Shown here in pieces: positions 9,431-18,084 of a stretch of DNA of 56,770 nt; position 1 is the stretch's first letter, and every line of letters starts with the position of its first letter. The notes beneath the pieces are model-generated. The model worked only from the letters and a program-made list of their open reading frames with translations. It had not been told where the DNA came from and made no database searches. Position numbers and translations under genes: made by a program. The stretch lies in assembly GCA_017551545.1 (NCBI GenBank), contig JAFZLJ010000092.1, positions 1-56,770 of the forward strand, in the 5' to 3' direction. The stretch is from Treponema sp. (GTDB lineage: Bacteria > Spirochaetota > Spirochaetia > Treponematales > Treponemataceae).

Positions 9431-10683
9431 AATGACAACAAAACCAGACTTTCAATATGACTCGTGTTAGGATAAAAATCAAGCAGATAACTGCTTTGAA
9501 TTGTATAGCCGGCCTGAAGAAGTTTTGTACAGTCGCGGCTTTGAGTACTGGGATTACAGGAAAGATATGCAATAAACGGAATGCGGCTTTTGCAAAAATA
9601 ATCAAGCACTTCTTTTTCCATGCCTGAGCGTGGAGGATCAACAACTGCTGCATCAAAAGCAGAGCAGGTTTGGGCACATGTCTTCACCCAGTTTGCTCCG
9701 CTTAAGCCGTAGCTTGTATGTGAAATGCCGGCCATATTCTGTTCTGCAAAAACAAGTGCATCGCGGTTATGTTCTACGAGTGTTACGTTTTTAAAGTTCT
9801 GTCCAAGAAAGCAAGAAATTGCTCCACAGCCTGCATACATGTCTAAAACGTTTTCTGCGTGTGGAAGAGACTGTGTGAGTATGTCCAAAACCTTTTCAAA
9901 AACAAAAAGATTTGACTGGAAAAAGCCTCTTACATCAAACGAAATGTTTCTGCCATTTAGCATAACAGTCATTGTATCTTCGGGTGAAAGTACAGTTCCT
10001 GCAAAATATTTGTTTTCTTTGAACTTATATTTCTTGGAATTCTTATTAAACTGTCTATTATTTTTAACATTTTCACCGTTTTTAGCGTTTTCATCAGTGA
10101 TTTTTATAGCTTTATCAACTGCTTTTTCGCTTGCAAAAAAATGAGTTCGTCCGGATGGTCTTTTTTCTACAGGAGTTGAAGCAAGGTATTCATTTATAGC
10201 AGGCTCGGCACAAAGGCATTCATCAACTGCAATTACATTATTGGAATTCTTCTGGCAAAGTCCGCCGTCTGTAAACTGAAAGCGCGAACGGTAATTAAAA
10301 TCTGGACCATAAACAACCTGAATTTCGGGCAGTTCAATTTTATTTGCAGCAAAGGTGTCTGAAAGCATCTGCTTACGAAGCTCACGCTGATATTCACTTT
10401 TAATATGCATCATATTGCACCCGCCGCAGCTGCCATAATACTTACATTCCGGATTTTTCCGTTCCGGCGAAGGTTCCAGAATCTTTATAATTTCAGCGTT
10501 GTCATAATCATTTTTGTGCTGTACTATATTTATAGAGAGTGTTTCATCAGGCATAGAAAACGGAATAAAAACAGTTTTGGAATTGATTTTCGCAATCGTA
10601 TTTCCACCAAATGCCATTTTTTCTGTTTTCACTGTTACAGGTTCCATGAAAATTATTTTATCAGAAGAGACATTTTTTGTCAT
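9427..10683 (-). CDS. TrmA/RlmD-family RNA (uracil-5-)-methyltransferase
   Basis: This 418-aa SAM-dependent enzyme should form 5-methyluridine in rRNA or tRNA. An N-terminal TRAM-like domain is followed by an iron-sulfur cysteine cluster (ECKYYGSCGGC near residue 80, later DECLCAEP), a SAM-binding motif (NVLDMYAGCGAISCFLG) and the catalytic end (VVDPPRSGME, then YLSCNPSTQ). The presence of the cluster favours RlmC/RlmD over TrmA. The start is uncertain: the ATG at 10647 (MEPVTVKTEKM) fits the TRAM start as well as 10683, and neither has a clear ribosome site. It is first in the minus-strand operon with the propeller protein. Confidence 0.88.
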   Translation of the reverse strand: MTKNVSSDKIIFMEPVTVKTEKMAFGGNTIAKINSKTVFIPFSMPDETLSINIVQHKNDYDNAEIIKILEPSPERKNPECKYYGSCGGCNMMHIKSEYQRELRKQMLSDTFAANKIELPEIQVVYGPDFNYRSRFQFTDGGLCQKNSNNVIAVDECLCAEPAINEYLASTPVEKRPSGRTHFFASEKAVDKAIKITDENAKNGENVKNNRQFNKNSKKYKFKENKYFAGTVLSPEDTMTVMLNGRNISFDVRGFFQSNLFVFEKVLDILTQSLPHAENVLDMYAGCGAISCFLGQNFKNVTLVEHNRDALVFAEQNMAGISHTSYGLSGANWVKTCAQTCSAFDAAVVDPPRSGMEKEVLDYFCKSRIPFIAYLSCNPSTQSRDCTKLLQAGYTIQSSYLLDFYPNTSHIESLVLLSL

Positions 10684-10702
10684 TCTGAATTAAATTTATG
10701 TG

Positions 10703-10852
10703 TAAGAAAATGTATACGGCGGGCCCCAGCGACGGCAAAAAATAAGGCCTCTCCCCAGTCTTTCGTTCGCCGTAATGGCAAGCCATTACGAACTCGCTGA
10801 CTGGGGGCCCCCCTCATTTTTCGCCTGCGTCCCACTCGCATACATTTTCTTA
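10703..10852. repeat. 150-bp GC-rich fold-back element
   Basis: Perfect 13-bp outer arms TAAGAAAATGTAT (10703-10715) and ATACATTTTCTTA (10840-10852) bracket nested inner arms: GACGGCAAAAAATAAGG against CCTCATTTTTCGCCTGCGTC, CCCCAGTC against GACTGGGG, and GTAATGG against CCATTAC around a CAAG loop. The whole stretch can fold into one long imperfect hairpin. It is much more GC-rich than its surroundings and holds no convincing gene. It could be a MITE-like element, a REP-type repeat or a structured RNA. Confidence 0.7.
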
Positions 10853-10881
10853 AAATTACATTAACTAGGAGCATAACATCT

Positions 10882-11847
10882 ATGGCACTAAAATCATTTT
10901 CATTTAAAACAAACGATGGAACAGACTTGTGGGTAAACCGTTGGATTCCAGAATCGAATGACCCTGAAAAACCCGCTGAAATAAAAGCTGTAATTGTATT
11001 CAACCACGGTCTTGCTGAACATTCTTTGCGTTATGACCGTTTTGGTTCAATCCTTTCTGAAAACGGTTATGTTTTTAATGCCTTTGATATGCGTGGTCAC
11101 GGACGCACTGCAGAAATGGCTATAGAAAAAGGTACCGGTGACTTTGGAAAGCTTGCAGATAAAAATGGTTTTAAAAAAGCCGTTGGCGATGTAGATGAAT
11201 TAATAGATGCTGTTACTAAAGAATATCCTGGTGTTCCTGTAATCCTTATGGCACATTCTTTTGGAACATTTATTGCTCAATATTACATAGAAAACTATCA
11301 CGGAAAAATCAAAGCCTGTATTTTAAGCGGAACAGCAGGCCCAAGACTTCCGCTTACAACAGCCGGAAACATTGCTGCAAATATAATCAAGTTCTTCTGC
11401 GGCAAAAACAGTGTTGTAGGCTTACTCGATAAGCTTTCATTCGGAAGTTACAATGCCCGCATTAAGGATTTAGAATCAATTCACGACTGGCTTTCAAAAG
11501 ATAAAACAGTAGTCCAGATGTACGACAGCGACAAATGGTGCGGCTTCCCATTAAAAACAATCTTCTTCTGCGACATGACTGCCGGTCTTTGCAATATCCA
11601 CAAAAAATCAAACATGGCCAAAATAGACAAAGACCTGCCAATCTACATGCTATGGGGTTCCGAAGACCCAGTCAGCGACTACGGAAAAACAATCCGCCAG
11701 CTCGCCGAATGCTACAAGCAGCTTGGTATCCAGAATGTAACCCTCAAAGAATACCCCGGCGACAGACATGAAATATTAAATGAAACAGACAAAGATCAGG
11801 TAGAAAAAGATATTTTGCAGTTGCTTGAACAAACACTACAAAAATAA
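10882..11847 (+). CDS. Alpha/beta hydrolase (monoacylglycerol lipase/lysophospholipase-like)
   Basis: This 321-aa cytoplasmic serine hydrolase of the Hydrolase_4 (S33-like) type is likely to cleave a lipid ester. It has the oxyanion region NHGLAEHSLRY (about 50), the nucleophile elbow AHSFG (about 130), an acid in WGSEDPVSDYG (about 270) and the histidine in GDRHEI (about 300). Length is normal. AGGAG lies 10 bases before the ATG. pcnB follows after 14 bp and may be co-transcribed. The exact substrate cannot be told from the sequence. Confidence 0.85.
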   Translation: MALKSFSFKTNDGTDLWVNRWIPESNDPEKPAEIKAVIVFNHGLAEHSLRYDRFGSILSENGYVFNAFDMRGHGRTAEMAIEKGTGDFGKLADKNGFKKAVGDVDELIDAVTKEYPGVPVILMAHSFGTFIAQYYIENYHGKIKACILSGTAGPRLPLTTAGNIAANIIKFFCGKNSVVGLLDKLSFGSYNARIKDLESIHDWLSKDKTVVQMYDSDKWCGFPLKTIFFCDMTAGLCNIHKKSNMAKIDKDLPIYMLWGSEDPVSDYGKTIRQLAECYKQLGIQNVTLKEYPGDRHEILNETDKDQVEKDILQLLEQTLQK

Positions 11848-11861
11848 TATTATATGACATC

Positions 11862-12941
11862 GTGTTATATAGATATGGAACGGATAACAACGGCAAATTG
11901 ATTAAGAAGGCTGTTGTTTATACTAAGTCTGAACATTTTATTTCTAACAAAAAAATTGACCCGGATGCTCTTCAGATTATAAACAGGCTGCGCGACGCAG
12001 GTTATACTGCCTATATTGTTGGCGGTGCTGTGCGCGACCTTATTGTTGGCAACGTTCCTAAAGATTTTGATATTGTTACAGATGCAACTCCTTCTAAAAT
12101 CAAACGCATTTTCCGAAACTCACGAATTATTGGACGCAGATTCCGACTTGTTCATGTTGTTTTTGGGCCTAAAATTTTTGAAGTAAGTACTTTCCGTTCA
12201 AACGAAGAAGGCTCTGTGGGTAATGATTTTGGTACAATTGAACAGGATGTTTTACGCCGCGACTTTACAATGAATGCGCTTTATTATGATCCGCTTCAGG
12301 AACAGATTATAGACTACGTTGGCGGCATGCGAGATATTAAAAAACACGTTTTACGTCCTGTTATCCCGCTTGATATTATTTTTACAGAAGATCCTGTGCG
12401 AATGCTTCGTGCAATCAAATATTCTGCTACAACAGATGCAAAAATGACCTTTAACCTGCGCCACAAAATCAAGCAGTCTGCACAGCTTTTGAGTACAGTT
12501 TCTCCTTCAAGAATTACAGAAGAGCTTCTTAAAATTATAAACAATGTTCATGCTTCAGAAATTGTTGCAGAAGCAATTGAAACAGACCTTTTTATGTACC
12601 TTCAGCCTCAAGTTACAGCAATGCTTTATGAACGCAAGGACATTGAAGTAAGCTTTATGGAAAACCTTCATCGCCTTGATGAACTTAATAAAACAGATCC
12701 TCAGGCTCGTCTTGGTAAAAAGCTTTATTTTATAATTTATGATTTTGTAACAACACTTACAGACTGGGAAAAAGAAATAAGCGGTAAATATTCTGTTCCT
12801 GAACTTTATGCAAAAACCTGGACAGAATGCCGTAACTTTGTACTTCCTATGAATCCTCAGAGACGCGAACTTGAATATGCGGTTCGTTCTGTTATGAAAA
12901 GTCTTGGTGTTGGAATTAAAGTACACACTAAAAAAGCTTAA
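11862..12941 (+). CDS. pcnB: PcnB-type nucleotidyltransferase (poly(A) polymerase / CCA-adding family)
   Basis: This 359-aa enzyme adds nucleotides to RNA 3' ends. Visible motifs are YIVGGAVRDLIVG (about 45), the metal-binding KDFDIVTDATP (about 62) and RIIGRRFRLVHV (about 85), then FRSNEEG and RRDFTMNAL. The RxxRRFRLVHV form is typical of the PcnB branch, although some bacteria use such enzymes for CCA repair. The start is a GTG with no Shine-Dalgarno. No in-frame ATG exists before the conserved core, and the N-terminal residues (RYGTDNNGKLIKKA) look like real family sequence. It ends 4 bp inside the convergent next gene. Confidence 0.88.
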   Translation: MLYRYGTDNNGKLIKKAVVYTKSEHFISNKKIDPDALQIINRLRDAGYTAYIVGGAVRDLIVGNVPKDFDIVTDATPSKIKRIFRNSRIIGRRFRLVHVVFGPKIFEVSTFRSNEEGSVGNDFGTIEQDVLRRDFTMNALYYDPLQEQIIDYVGGMRDIKKHVLRPVIPLDIIFTEDPVRMLRAIKYSATTDAKMTFNLRHKIKQSAQLLSTVSPSRITEELLKIINNVHASEIVAEAIETDLFMYLQPQVTAMLYERKDIEVSFMENLHRLDELNKTDPQARLGKKLYFIIYDFVTTLTDWEKEISGKYSVPELYAKTWTECRNFVLPMNPQRRELEYAVRSVMKSLGVGIKVHTKKA

Positions 12942-13888
12942 TCACTTTCGTGCTTGCGTGCTAATGACAAATGAGTGAGCGGCGGGCGCTTTTTTTCTTC
13001 TGCAGAGTTATTTGCAACTGTTTCTTTTGTGATTTTATCTATAACAATGCTTACTTCTTCAATCAAAATGCCTGTGTATGTTTCTATTTTATCAATAATA
13101 TACTGCTGAAGCTTATGAACTTTTCCTGTAAGCTGAGTTCCGAACGGCACATCAATAGTTACTATGAGTCTGTAACCACGGGCATCTGTTTTAATTGAGA
13201 TCTTTTTAATCTGCACATCTGGTGAACATTCAGAAACACAATGCATTACCATCTGTGTAAGGGCTGCTTCAGATATTTCTACGCGTCCTTTTTTACTGAA
13301 TTCCGGCTGAACTATAGATTTTTCCAGCAGTTTTCCTTTGCTTGTTTTCTTTTTGAATAACCCTTTGCTGAAAAAATCGTGCATTGAGTTTGAAAAAATC
13401 TGAGGATATGATTTTTTTACTTCGATTGACGGTACAGGTATTACATGCTTTCCTTCGACCTGTCGTGATTTTGCGGCTTTTTCTATTTCGTCTTTTGTTG
13501 CAATTTCTTCAATATGAATGATTTTTGAAGGCTGCGGCAGCTGAAGGCGCATAGCAATTTTCATAACCATTTTTTCTGAAGTACCCAAAATCAGGATTTT
13601 TTTGATTTTTGATTTTTTTAATACCTTTGCAACAGAATCGCGGTGTTCCTTGTCATCAAAAAGGGCGGCACGAACTGCACCCATATAAGTTTTTTCGCGT
13701 TTTGCAGAATGCCCTGCAATGATTTTTTCATCCTGAATAAGTAATCCGTCGTCGATTATGGCATTTATGTTGTACTGTTCAGCCAGCAGTTTGGAACGAA
13801 AGCTTTTACCAGTACCGCTTTCGCCTACGAGTGCATAAACTGTGGTGGGAGAGAAGGTTTGTTTTATAAGTGCCAACGGGTTTTGCAT
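12938..13888 (-). CDS. P-loop ATP-binding protein fused to an Asp23-like domain
   Basis: This 316-aa protein has an N-terminal Walker A (VGESGTGKS, about residues 18-26). The C-terminal half (RVEISEAALTQMVMHCVSE..., GTQLTGKVHKLQQYI) resembles Asp23/Gls24-type domains linked to envelope stress. No Walker B is obvious, and the N-part does not fit a common kinase family that I can name. I use the ATG at 13888 rather than an upstream in-frame TTG, because a perfect TATAAT lies six bases before that ATG and overlaps the would-be upstream codons. It is convergent with pcnB. Confidence 0.65.
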   Translation of the reverse strand: MQNPLALIKQTFSPTTVYALVGESGTGKSFRSKLLAEQYNINAIIDDGLLIQDEKIIAGHSAKREKTYMGAVRAALFDDKEHRDSVAKVLKKSKIKKILILGTSEKMVMKIAMRLQLPQPSKIIHIEEIATKDEIEKAAKSRQVEGKHVIPVPSIEVKKSYPQIFSNSMHDFFSKGLFKKKTSKGKLLEKSIVQPEFSKKGRVEISEAALTQMVMHCVSECSPDVQIKKISIKTDARGYRLIVTIDVPFGTQLTGKVHKLQQYIIDKIETYTGILIEEVSIVIDKITKETVANNSAEEKKRPPLTHLSLARKHESD

Positions 13889-13894
13889 ATATTC

Positions 13895-13923
13895 ATTATA
13901 AACCAAAAAAATAATAATGCAAT
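13895..13923 (-). promoter_or_regulatory. Promoter abutting the start of the P-loop/Asp23-like gene
   Basis: On the minus strand, TATAAT (13900-13895) lies six bases before the ATG at 13888, with a weak TTGCAT 16 bp further upstream. There is no Shine-Dalgarno. This pattern predicts a leaderless message. Confidence 0.5.
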
Positions 13924-13954
13924 CATATGGAGTTTGTTCCCTCTCGGGAAAAAC

Positions 13955-14878
13955 TCAAATGTTTTCACATGTAATAATTGTTGGGATTTCTAATTCATTT
14001 GCGGGGAATGACAACTTTCGGGCACACAAATCAAACATTTGTCCCACAGTTTTTGCACCGTAGGCTTTGTCTCCGGCAAGTGGATGTCCGTGGAAAGATG
14101 ATTGGGCTCTTATCTGGTGCTGGCGGCCGGTTTCTATCTGGAATTCGCATTTTGTAAAGGAGGCGCCGTTCTGTGTGAAGGTTTCGAGCGGGATAATTGT
14201 TGTGATGCATTCTTTTGCATCTTCCGGCACATTATTTGAACTGCCGTCAATCACTTTTACTGTATGAAAATCATCGCCTGTTTCGTCTTCTTTTAAGATA
14301 TAGTCTTTCCAGGTCTGCTGCTGTTTTACTGTTCCTTCCACGGTGGCAGAATAGATTTTCTTTATGGTATGCGACTGCATCTGCTCGTTAAACCATCTGG
14401 CACCTTTAAGACTCATGGAAAAACAAACTAAACCTTTTGTCATTTTGTCCAGACGGTGAAGGGGACCAGGCTTAAAAGAAACAGATTCTCCGGAGCGTGT
14501 ACTTTTATAATATGCTTCTACAAGCTCGGCAAGCGAAACTTCATCTTTTTTAGCCTTATGAACATTTATTCCCTGGGGTTTATTCAAAACAAGAAGATCA
14601 GTATTTTCAAAAACAATCAGATTTTTAATTTTCTGGCAATCAGACTCTGAAATTTCAGATTTTTCAGACGGTTTAAGCAGAATATCTGCCACAGAAATAA
14701 TATCACCATGTATGATTCTGTAGTCAGGGCTAGATTTTTTACCGTTTACTTTTACAAGACCTTTCCGCATTGTCTGATAGATGTTTGACAAAGGTAAATC
14801 GGGTATAAAAATCCTTATAACCTTGTCCAGTCTGCGGCCTTCATCATCTTTTCCAGTCTGAAAATCTGTAAAATCCAT
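13955..14878 (-). CDS. RluA-family 23S rRNA pseudouridine synthase
   Basis: This 307-aa enzyme isomerises uridines in rRNA. An N-terminal S4-type RNA-binding domain (about 1-75, e.g. MRKGLVKVNGKK) precedes the synthase domain. The catalytic aspartate is in GPLHRLDKMTKGL (about residue 140), and the later motif GRQHQIRAQSSFHGHPLAGD is characteristic of RluC/RluD. Target positions cannot be assigned. The ATG is preceded by a -10-like TATACT at seven bases and no Shine-Dalgarno. Confidence 0.92.
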   Translation of the reverse strand: MDFTDFQTGKDDEGRRLDKVIRIFIPDLPLSNIYQTMRKGLVKVNGKKSSPDYRIIHGDIISVADILLKPSEKSEISESDCQKIKNLIVFENTDLLVLNKPQGINVHKAKKDEVSLAELVEAYYKSTRSGESVSFKPGPLHRLDKMTKGLVCFSMSLKGARWFNEQMQSHTIKKIYSATVEGTVKQQQTWKDYILKEDETGDDFHTVKVIDGSSNNVPEDAKECITTIIPLETFTQNGASFTKCEFQIETGRQHQIRAQSSFHGHPLAGDKAYGAKTVGQMFDLCARKLSFPANELEIPTIITCENI

Positions 14879-14885
14879 AATAAAA

Positions 14886-14891
14886 AGTATA
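14886..14891 (-). promoter_or_regulatory. -10 box next to the RluA-family start codon
   Basis: TATACT on the minus strand (14891-14886) lies seven bases before the ATG at 14878. The -35 is weak. Like three or four other genes here, this one would give a leaderless mRNA. Confidence 0.4.
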
Positions 14892-14942
14892 GTAAAATTT
14901 CTTATTTAATGGTAGAATTAAAGAAGGTTTTTGGGGATTTTT

Positions 14943-15422
14943 ATGCCGGAAAAGTATGAAAAATTAATTACATTTGTTACAAATCCAACATTACTTGCAA
15001 GTATTTTCAGCTGGCTTGGTGCACAATTCCTTAAAACTATAATTCATCTTATTTACGGAAGAATCAAAACATTTAAAGATCTTTTAGCAAATATGTTCTG
15101 GCGTACCGGTGGAATGCCTTCGAGCCATTCTGCTGTTGTTACTGCTGCATGTACATCAATTGGTATTAGAGACGGTGTTAATTCAAGTATATTCATGCTT
15201 TCTCTTCTTATCACTTTTATTAAAATGCGCGATGCAGTAGGTGTACGACGATCAAGCGGTATTCAGTCTAAAAAGCTGAATGAACTGGGCCGTGAACTTG
15301 AAGAAAATAATTGCATTAAAGATTACAAATCAATTAAAGAGGTAAATGGTCATACACCAATGCAGGTAATCATGGGTGCTCTTTTAGGAGTTCTCATGGG
15401 CTTTTCTTGGAACCTGCTATAA
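14943..15422 (+). CDS. DUF212 / divergent PAP2-family membrane protein
   Basis: This 159-aa integral membrane protein has the family hallmarks WRTGGMPSSHSA (about residue 55), RDAVGVRRSSG (about 95) and GHTPMQVIMGALLG near the C terminus, and three or four membrane segments. The family is related to acid phosphatase/haloperoxidases, but its reaction is not established. I start at the ATG at 14943, with GGGGA as ribosome site; an upstream in-frame TTG at 14931 would swallow that site. The Rnf-type cluster follows 11 bp later, so it may share its transcript. Confidence 0.87.
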   Translation: MPEKYEKLITFVTNPTLLASIFSWLGAQFLKTIIHLIYGRIKTFKDLLANMFWRTGGMPSSHSAVVTAACTSIGIRDGVNSSIFMLSLLITFIKMRDAVGVRRSSGIQSKKLNELGRELEENNCIKDYKSIKEVNGHTPMQVIMGALLGVLMGFSWNLL

Positions 15423-15433
15423 ATAAAGTTTAA

Positions 15434-16822
15434 ATGAATATTATAAAAAGAGTATTGCCTGTTCTGGGTATAATAATTACAGCAGTTTTAACAATTACTT
15501 TCCGCACAATTCCAAAAGGAAAAACCTGGAATAACTATAATATTCTTTATGTAAAAAATAATACTATGCCTGCCAACTTTGAAGCCTTGATGCAGGAAAG
15601 CGGAATAACTGAATATGTAAGTCTTCAGAATCAAAGAATTCCTATTATGCTTGCACGCAATTCAATTGAAGAAGTGATGCTTAAAGTAAATATTTCTTCA
15701 AGCGAAAATAAATATCTTTACGACAGACAGAATTATTTTTATGACAGCAAAGGGGAGTATTCACTTTTTTATATCCCGGACTATTACGGAAAGAAAATTG
15801 ATTACGCTGTTCAAAGTCTTATAAAAGCCGGAGCACAGGCTGGCATAGACAATACTCTTTCTTATTTGTGGTTAATTCCTGTTGTTGTACTTGTGCTTAC
15901 AATTCTGCTTACTGTTTTTTCAAAGAATAAACTGTTCTTTTTAATTACTGCAATTCTTCCATGCCTTTATGTTTTATGTAATGCTTTTTATGCTAATTCA
16001 ATTTCAATTATAATTCTGCTTTTATGCCTTTTTATTATTTCAAATATATATAAACGAAAAGGTGCCATTAACAGACTAGTAAAAGGAAACGTGATTGTTC
16101 TTGCAGCTGTTGGAGTTTCTATTGTTTCGGCATTTACTGTTTCGTTTTTATCAGGCTTTTTCTATCTTATTTTAATTGCAGGTACTCTCTGCTCAATTTT
16201 AACTGCCTTAAATCTTAATACTGCTGTTACTAAACGATACGAATTCCAGCCGGTAATGATTCGTTCTGCAAAAAGAGTTTCTGTTTATGGCGGTAAAACA
16301 AATATAATTCTTCCGCTTGTTCTTGTTTGTACAGTCCTTATAATTGCATATTTTGTTTTAGGTTCTTTTCATATAACAGGAACAAAAAATAAAGATAACA
16401 TTCTGCTTCCGGGAAAAACAGAAACTGCAGATTCAAAGCTTCCTTCGCTTGAAAATTATTACCGCTGGTACTGGAATGTAAAAACTTCACCGTATAAATC
16501 GTTAAATGAAAATGGCGAATATGATGACGACCATGTTGTTTATCCTGAATTTATTGAAGAAGACGGAATTATAACTCAGACAAATCTTACAATGTATTAT
16601 AATCAAAGCTTTAAGCAGGAAGTTTACGAAAATATTGATCAGCTTGATTTTTACTCGATTGAAACAGTTATAAAAGATCAGGGAAATGATTTTCTTGCAG
16701 GCTATACTAAATCTGCTTCGTATAATGTAAGCATTTTTGGAATAATTATGATGATTATTTGCTTTTGTATGTTACTTTTTATTTATTTTTCCGCTATGAT
16801 AGGAAAGGGTGGTAAAAGATGA
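15434..16822 (+). CDS. Unknown membrane protein leading the Rnf-type operon
   Basis: This 462-aa protein has an N-terminal membrane segment (about 5-25), an extracytoplasmic stretch of roughly 110 residues, a cluster of about six to eight helices (about 145-320), a second acidic extracytoplasmic domain (about 325-435) and a last helix (about 437-457). I see no cofactor or catalytic motif and do not recognise the family. The end overlaps the rnfC start by four bases, so it is translationally coupled to the Rnf genes and is probably a structural or regulatory part of that complex. Confidence 0.6.
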   Translation: MNIIKRVLPVLGIIITAVLTITFRTIPKGKTWNNYNILYVKNNTMPANFEALMQESGITEYVSLQNQRIPIMLARNSIEEVMLKVNISSSENKYLYDRQNYFYDSKGEYSLFYIPDYYGKKIDYAVQSLIKAGAQAGIDNTLSYLWLIPVVVLVLTILLTVFSKNKLFFLITAILPCLYVLCNAFYANSISIIILLLCLFIISNIYKRKGAINRLVKGNVIVLAAVGVSIVSAFTVSFLSGFFYLILIAGTLCSILTALNLNTAVTKRYEFQPVMIRSAKRVSVYGGKTNIILPLVLVCTVLIIAYFVLGSFHITGTKNKDNILLPGKTETADSKLPSLENYYRWYWNVKTSPYKSLNENGEYDDDHVVYPEFIEEDGIITQTNLTMYYNQSFKQEVYENIDQLDFYSIETVIKDQGNDFLAGYTKSASYNVSIFGIIMMIICFCMLLFIYFSAMIGKGGKR

Positions 16823-18084
16823 TTCATAACTACAAATACACAGAAAATGCCTTTTTACCAAAAACTGTAACTATACCTCTTGTGCAGGAACGCGATGTAT
16901 TCTGTAAGCCTTCTATTAAAATTGGTGAAGATGTAAAAGAAGGTCAGATTATTGCTACATCTGATGTTTCTGTAATTCATGCTCCGATTCCTGGAACTGT
17001 AAAAGATTTATGTTCAGTTAATTGTCCGGACGGAAAAATTGAAAAAGCACTTATTATTAATATGCACGGAAGCTTTTCTTATCTTGGAAAAAAGCAGAAT
17101 TCAGAAGACTGGAAAAGCATGAGTCCTGCCACACTCGAACGAAAGCTTAAAGATAAAGGAATTGTAAATATTTTTTCATGTACAAAATCGGTACCTGTTA
17201 CAGAACAGATAAAGGATTTTTTGCGTAAGAAAAATAAGACAATTGTAGTACGACTTTTTGATGAAGACGTTCAGCGTATTACAGATTCTTTAATGACACA
17301 GTTTTATTTTAATCAGATAACAGAAGGTGCAAAAATTCTTGCTAAGATAACAGAAGCAGACGGAATTCTTTTTGTACTGAACAACAAAGAAATAAAAGAA
17401 CGCAATCTTGAAAACGATGAAAAACAGCACATTTATTATATGGGGCTTGATGTTAAGAAATTCACTAACGGCTTTAAGCACGGAATAATAAATGCCTTTA
17501 ATAAAACAATGCGTAAAAATTGTTCTATTTCAATTTCGCGCTATGATTTCTTTATAGATTCCTACACTTTGTATGATATCTACAATGCTGTTGTTTATGA
17601 TCTTCCTGTTCTTTCAAGACATATTCATTTTACAGGAAACTGTCTGCCGGCTTCATGCTTTTTGAATGTAAGACTTGGTTTTTCTTTAAAAGATATTGTT
17701 CAGCAGTTAGGCGGTTTTACAAAGAACCTGGAAGCAGTAATTATAAACGGAAGAATCTGCGGTAATTCTTTAAATGCACTTGATGTACCAATTACAAAAT
17801 ATGTTAAGTCTGTTGAATTCCTTTCTAAGAATTATACAACAGACAGTCAGGTATATTCGTGCGTAAAGTGTGGTGCCTGCCGCTATAAATGTCCTGTAAA
17901 CATTGCTCCAGATATTCTTTATGAATATGCATTAAAGCATACAGACATTCCTGAACAATTCCTTAAGACTGCGCAATTATGTATTAACTGCGGATTGTGT
18001 AATACTGTCTGCCAGGCAAGAATACCGTTGTGCCAGGTAATTACAATGATAAAAAATAAACTGGATGAACAAGATGAAAAATAA
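16819..18084 (+). CDS. rnfC: RnfC-like subunit lacking NADH/FMN-binding motifs
   Basis: This is the 421-aa RnfC-type subunit of a membrane ion-pumping electron complex. The N-terminal RnfC barrel is clear (FLPKTVTIPLVQERD, VIHAPIPGTVKDL, about 10-75), as are two C-terminal 4Fe-4S motifs, CVKCGACRYKCP (about 353) and CINCGLCNTVC (about 390). In the middle, the GGAAFPT-type and GAECEP-type motifs that bind FMN/NADH in normal RnfC are not there: the matching stretch reads GIVNIFSCTKSVP. The protein keeps its electron-relay clusters but has no visible NADH site. A GGTGG ribosome site precedes the overlapping ATG. Confidence 0.85.
   Translation: MIHNYKYTENAFLPKTVTIPLVQERDVFCKPSIKIGEDVKEGQIIATSDVSVIHAPIPGTVKDLCSVNCPDGKIEKALIINMHGSFSYLGKKQNSEDWKSMSPATLERKLKDKGIVNIFSCTKSVPVTEQIKDFLRKKNKTIVVRLFDEDVQRITDSLMTQFYFNQITEGAKILAKITEADGILFVLNNKEIKERNLENDEKQHIYYMGLDVKKFTNGFKHGIINAFNKTMRKNCSISISRYDFFIDSYTLYDIYNAVVYDLPVLSRHIHFTGNCLPASCFLNVRLGFSLKDIVQQLGGFTKNLEAVIINGRICGNSLNALDVPITKYVKSVEFLSKNYTTDSQVYSCVKCGACRYKCPVNIAPDILYEYALKHTDIPEQFLKTAQLCINCGLCNTVCQARIPLCQVITMIKNKLDEQDEK

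Noticed and set aside
10405..10800. 131-codon plus-strand frame running into the fold-back element
   Set aside because: It is antisense to the RNA methyltransferase and then reads the GC-rich palindrome. It has no ribosome site and no recognisable protein features.
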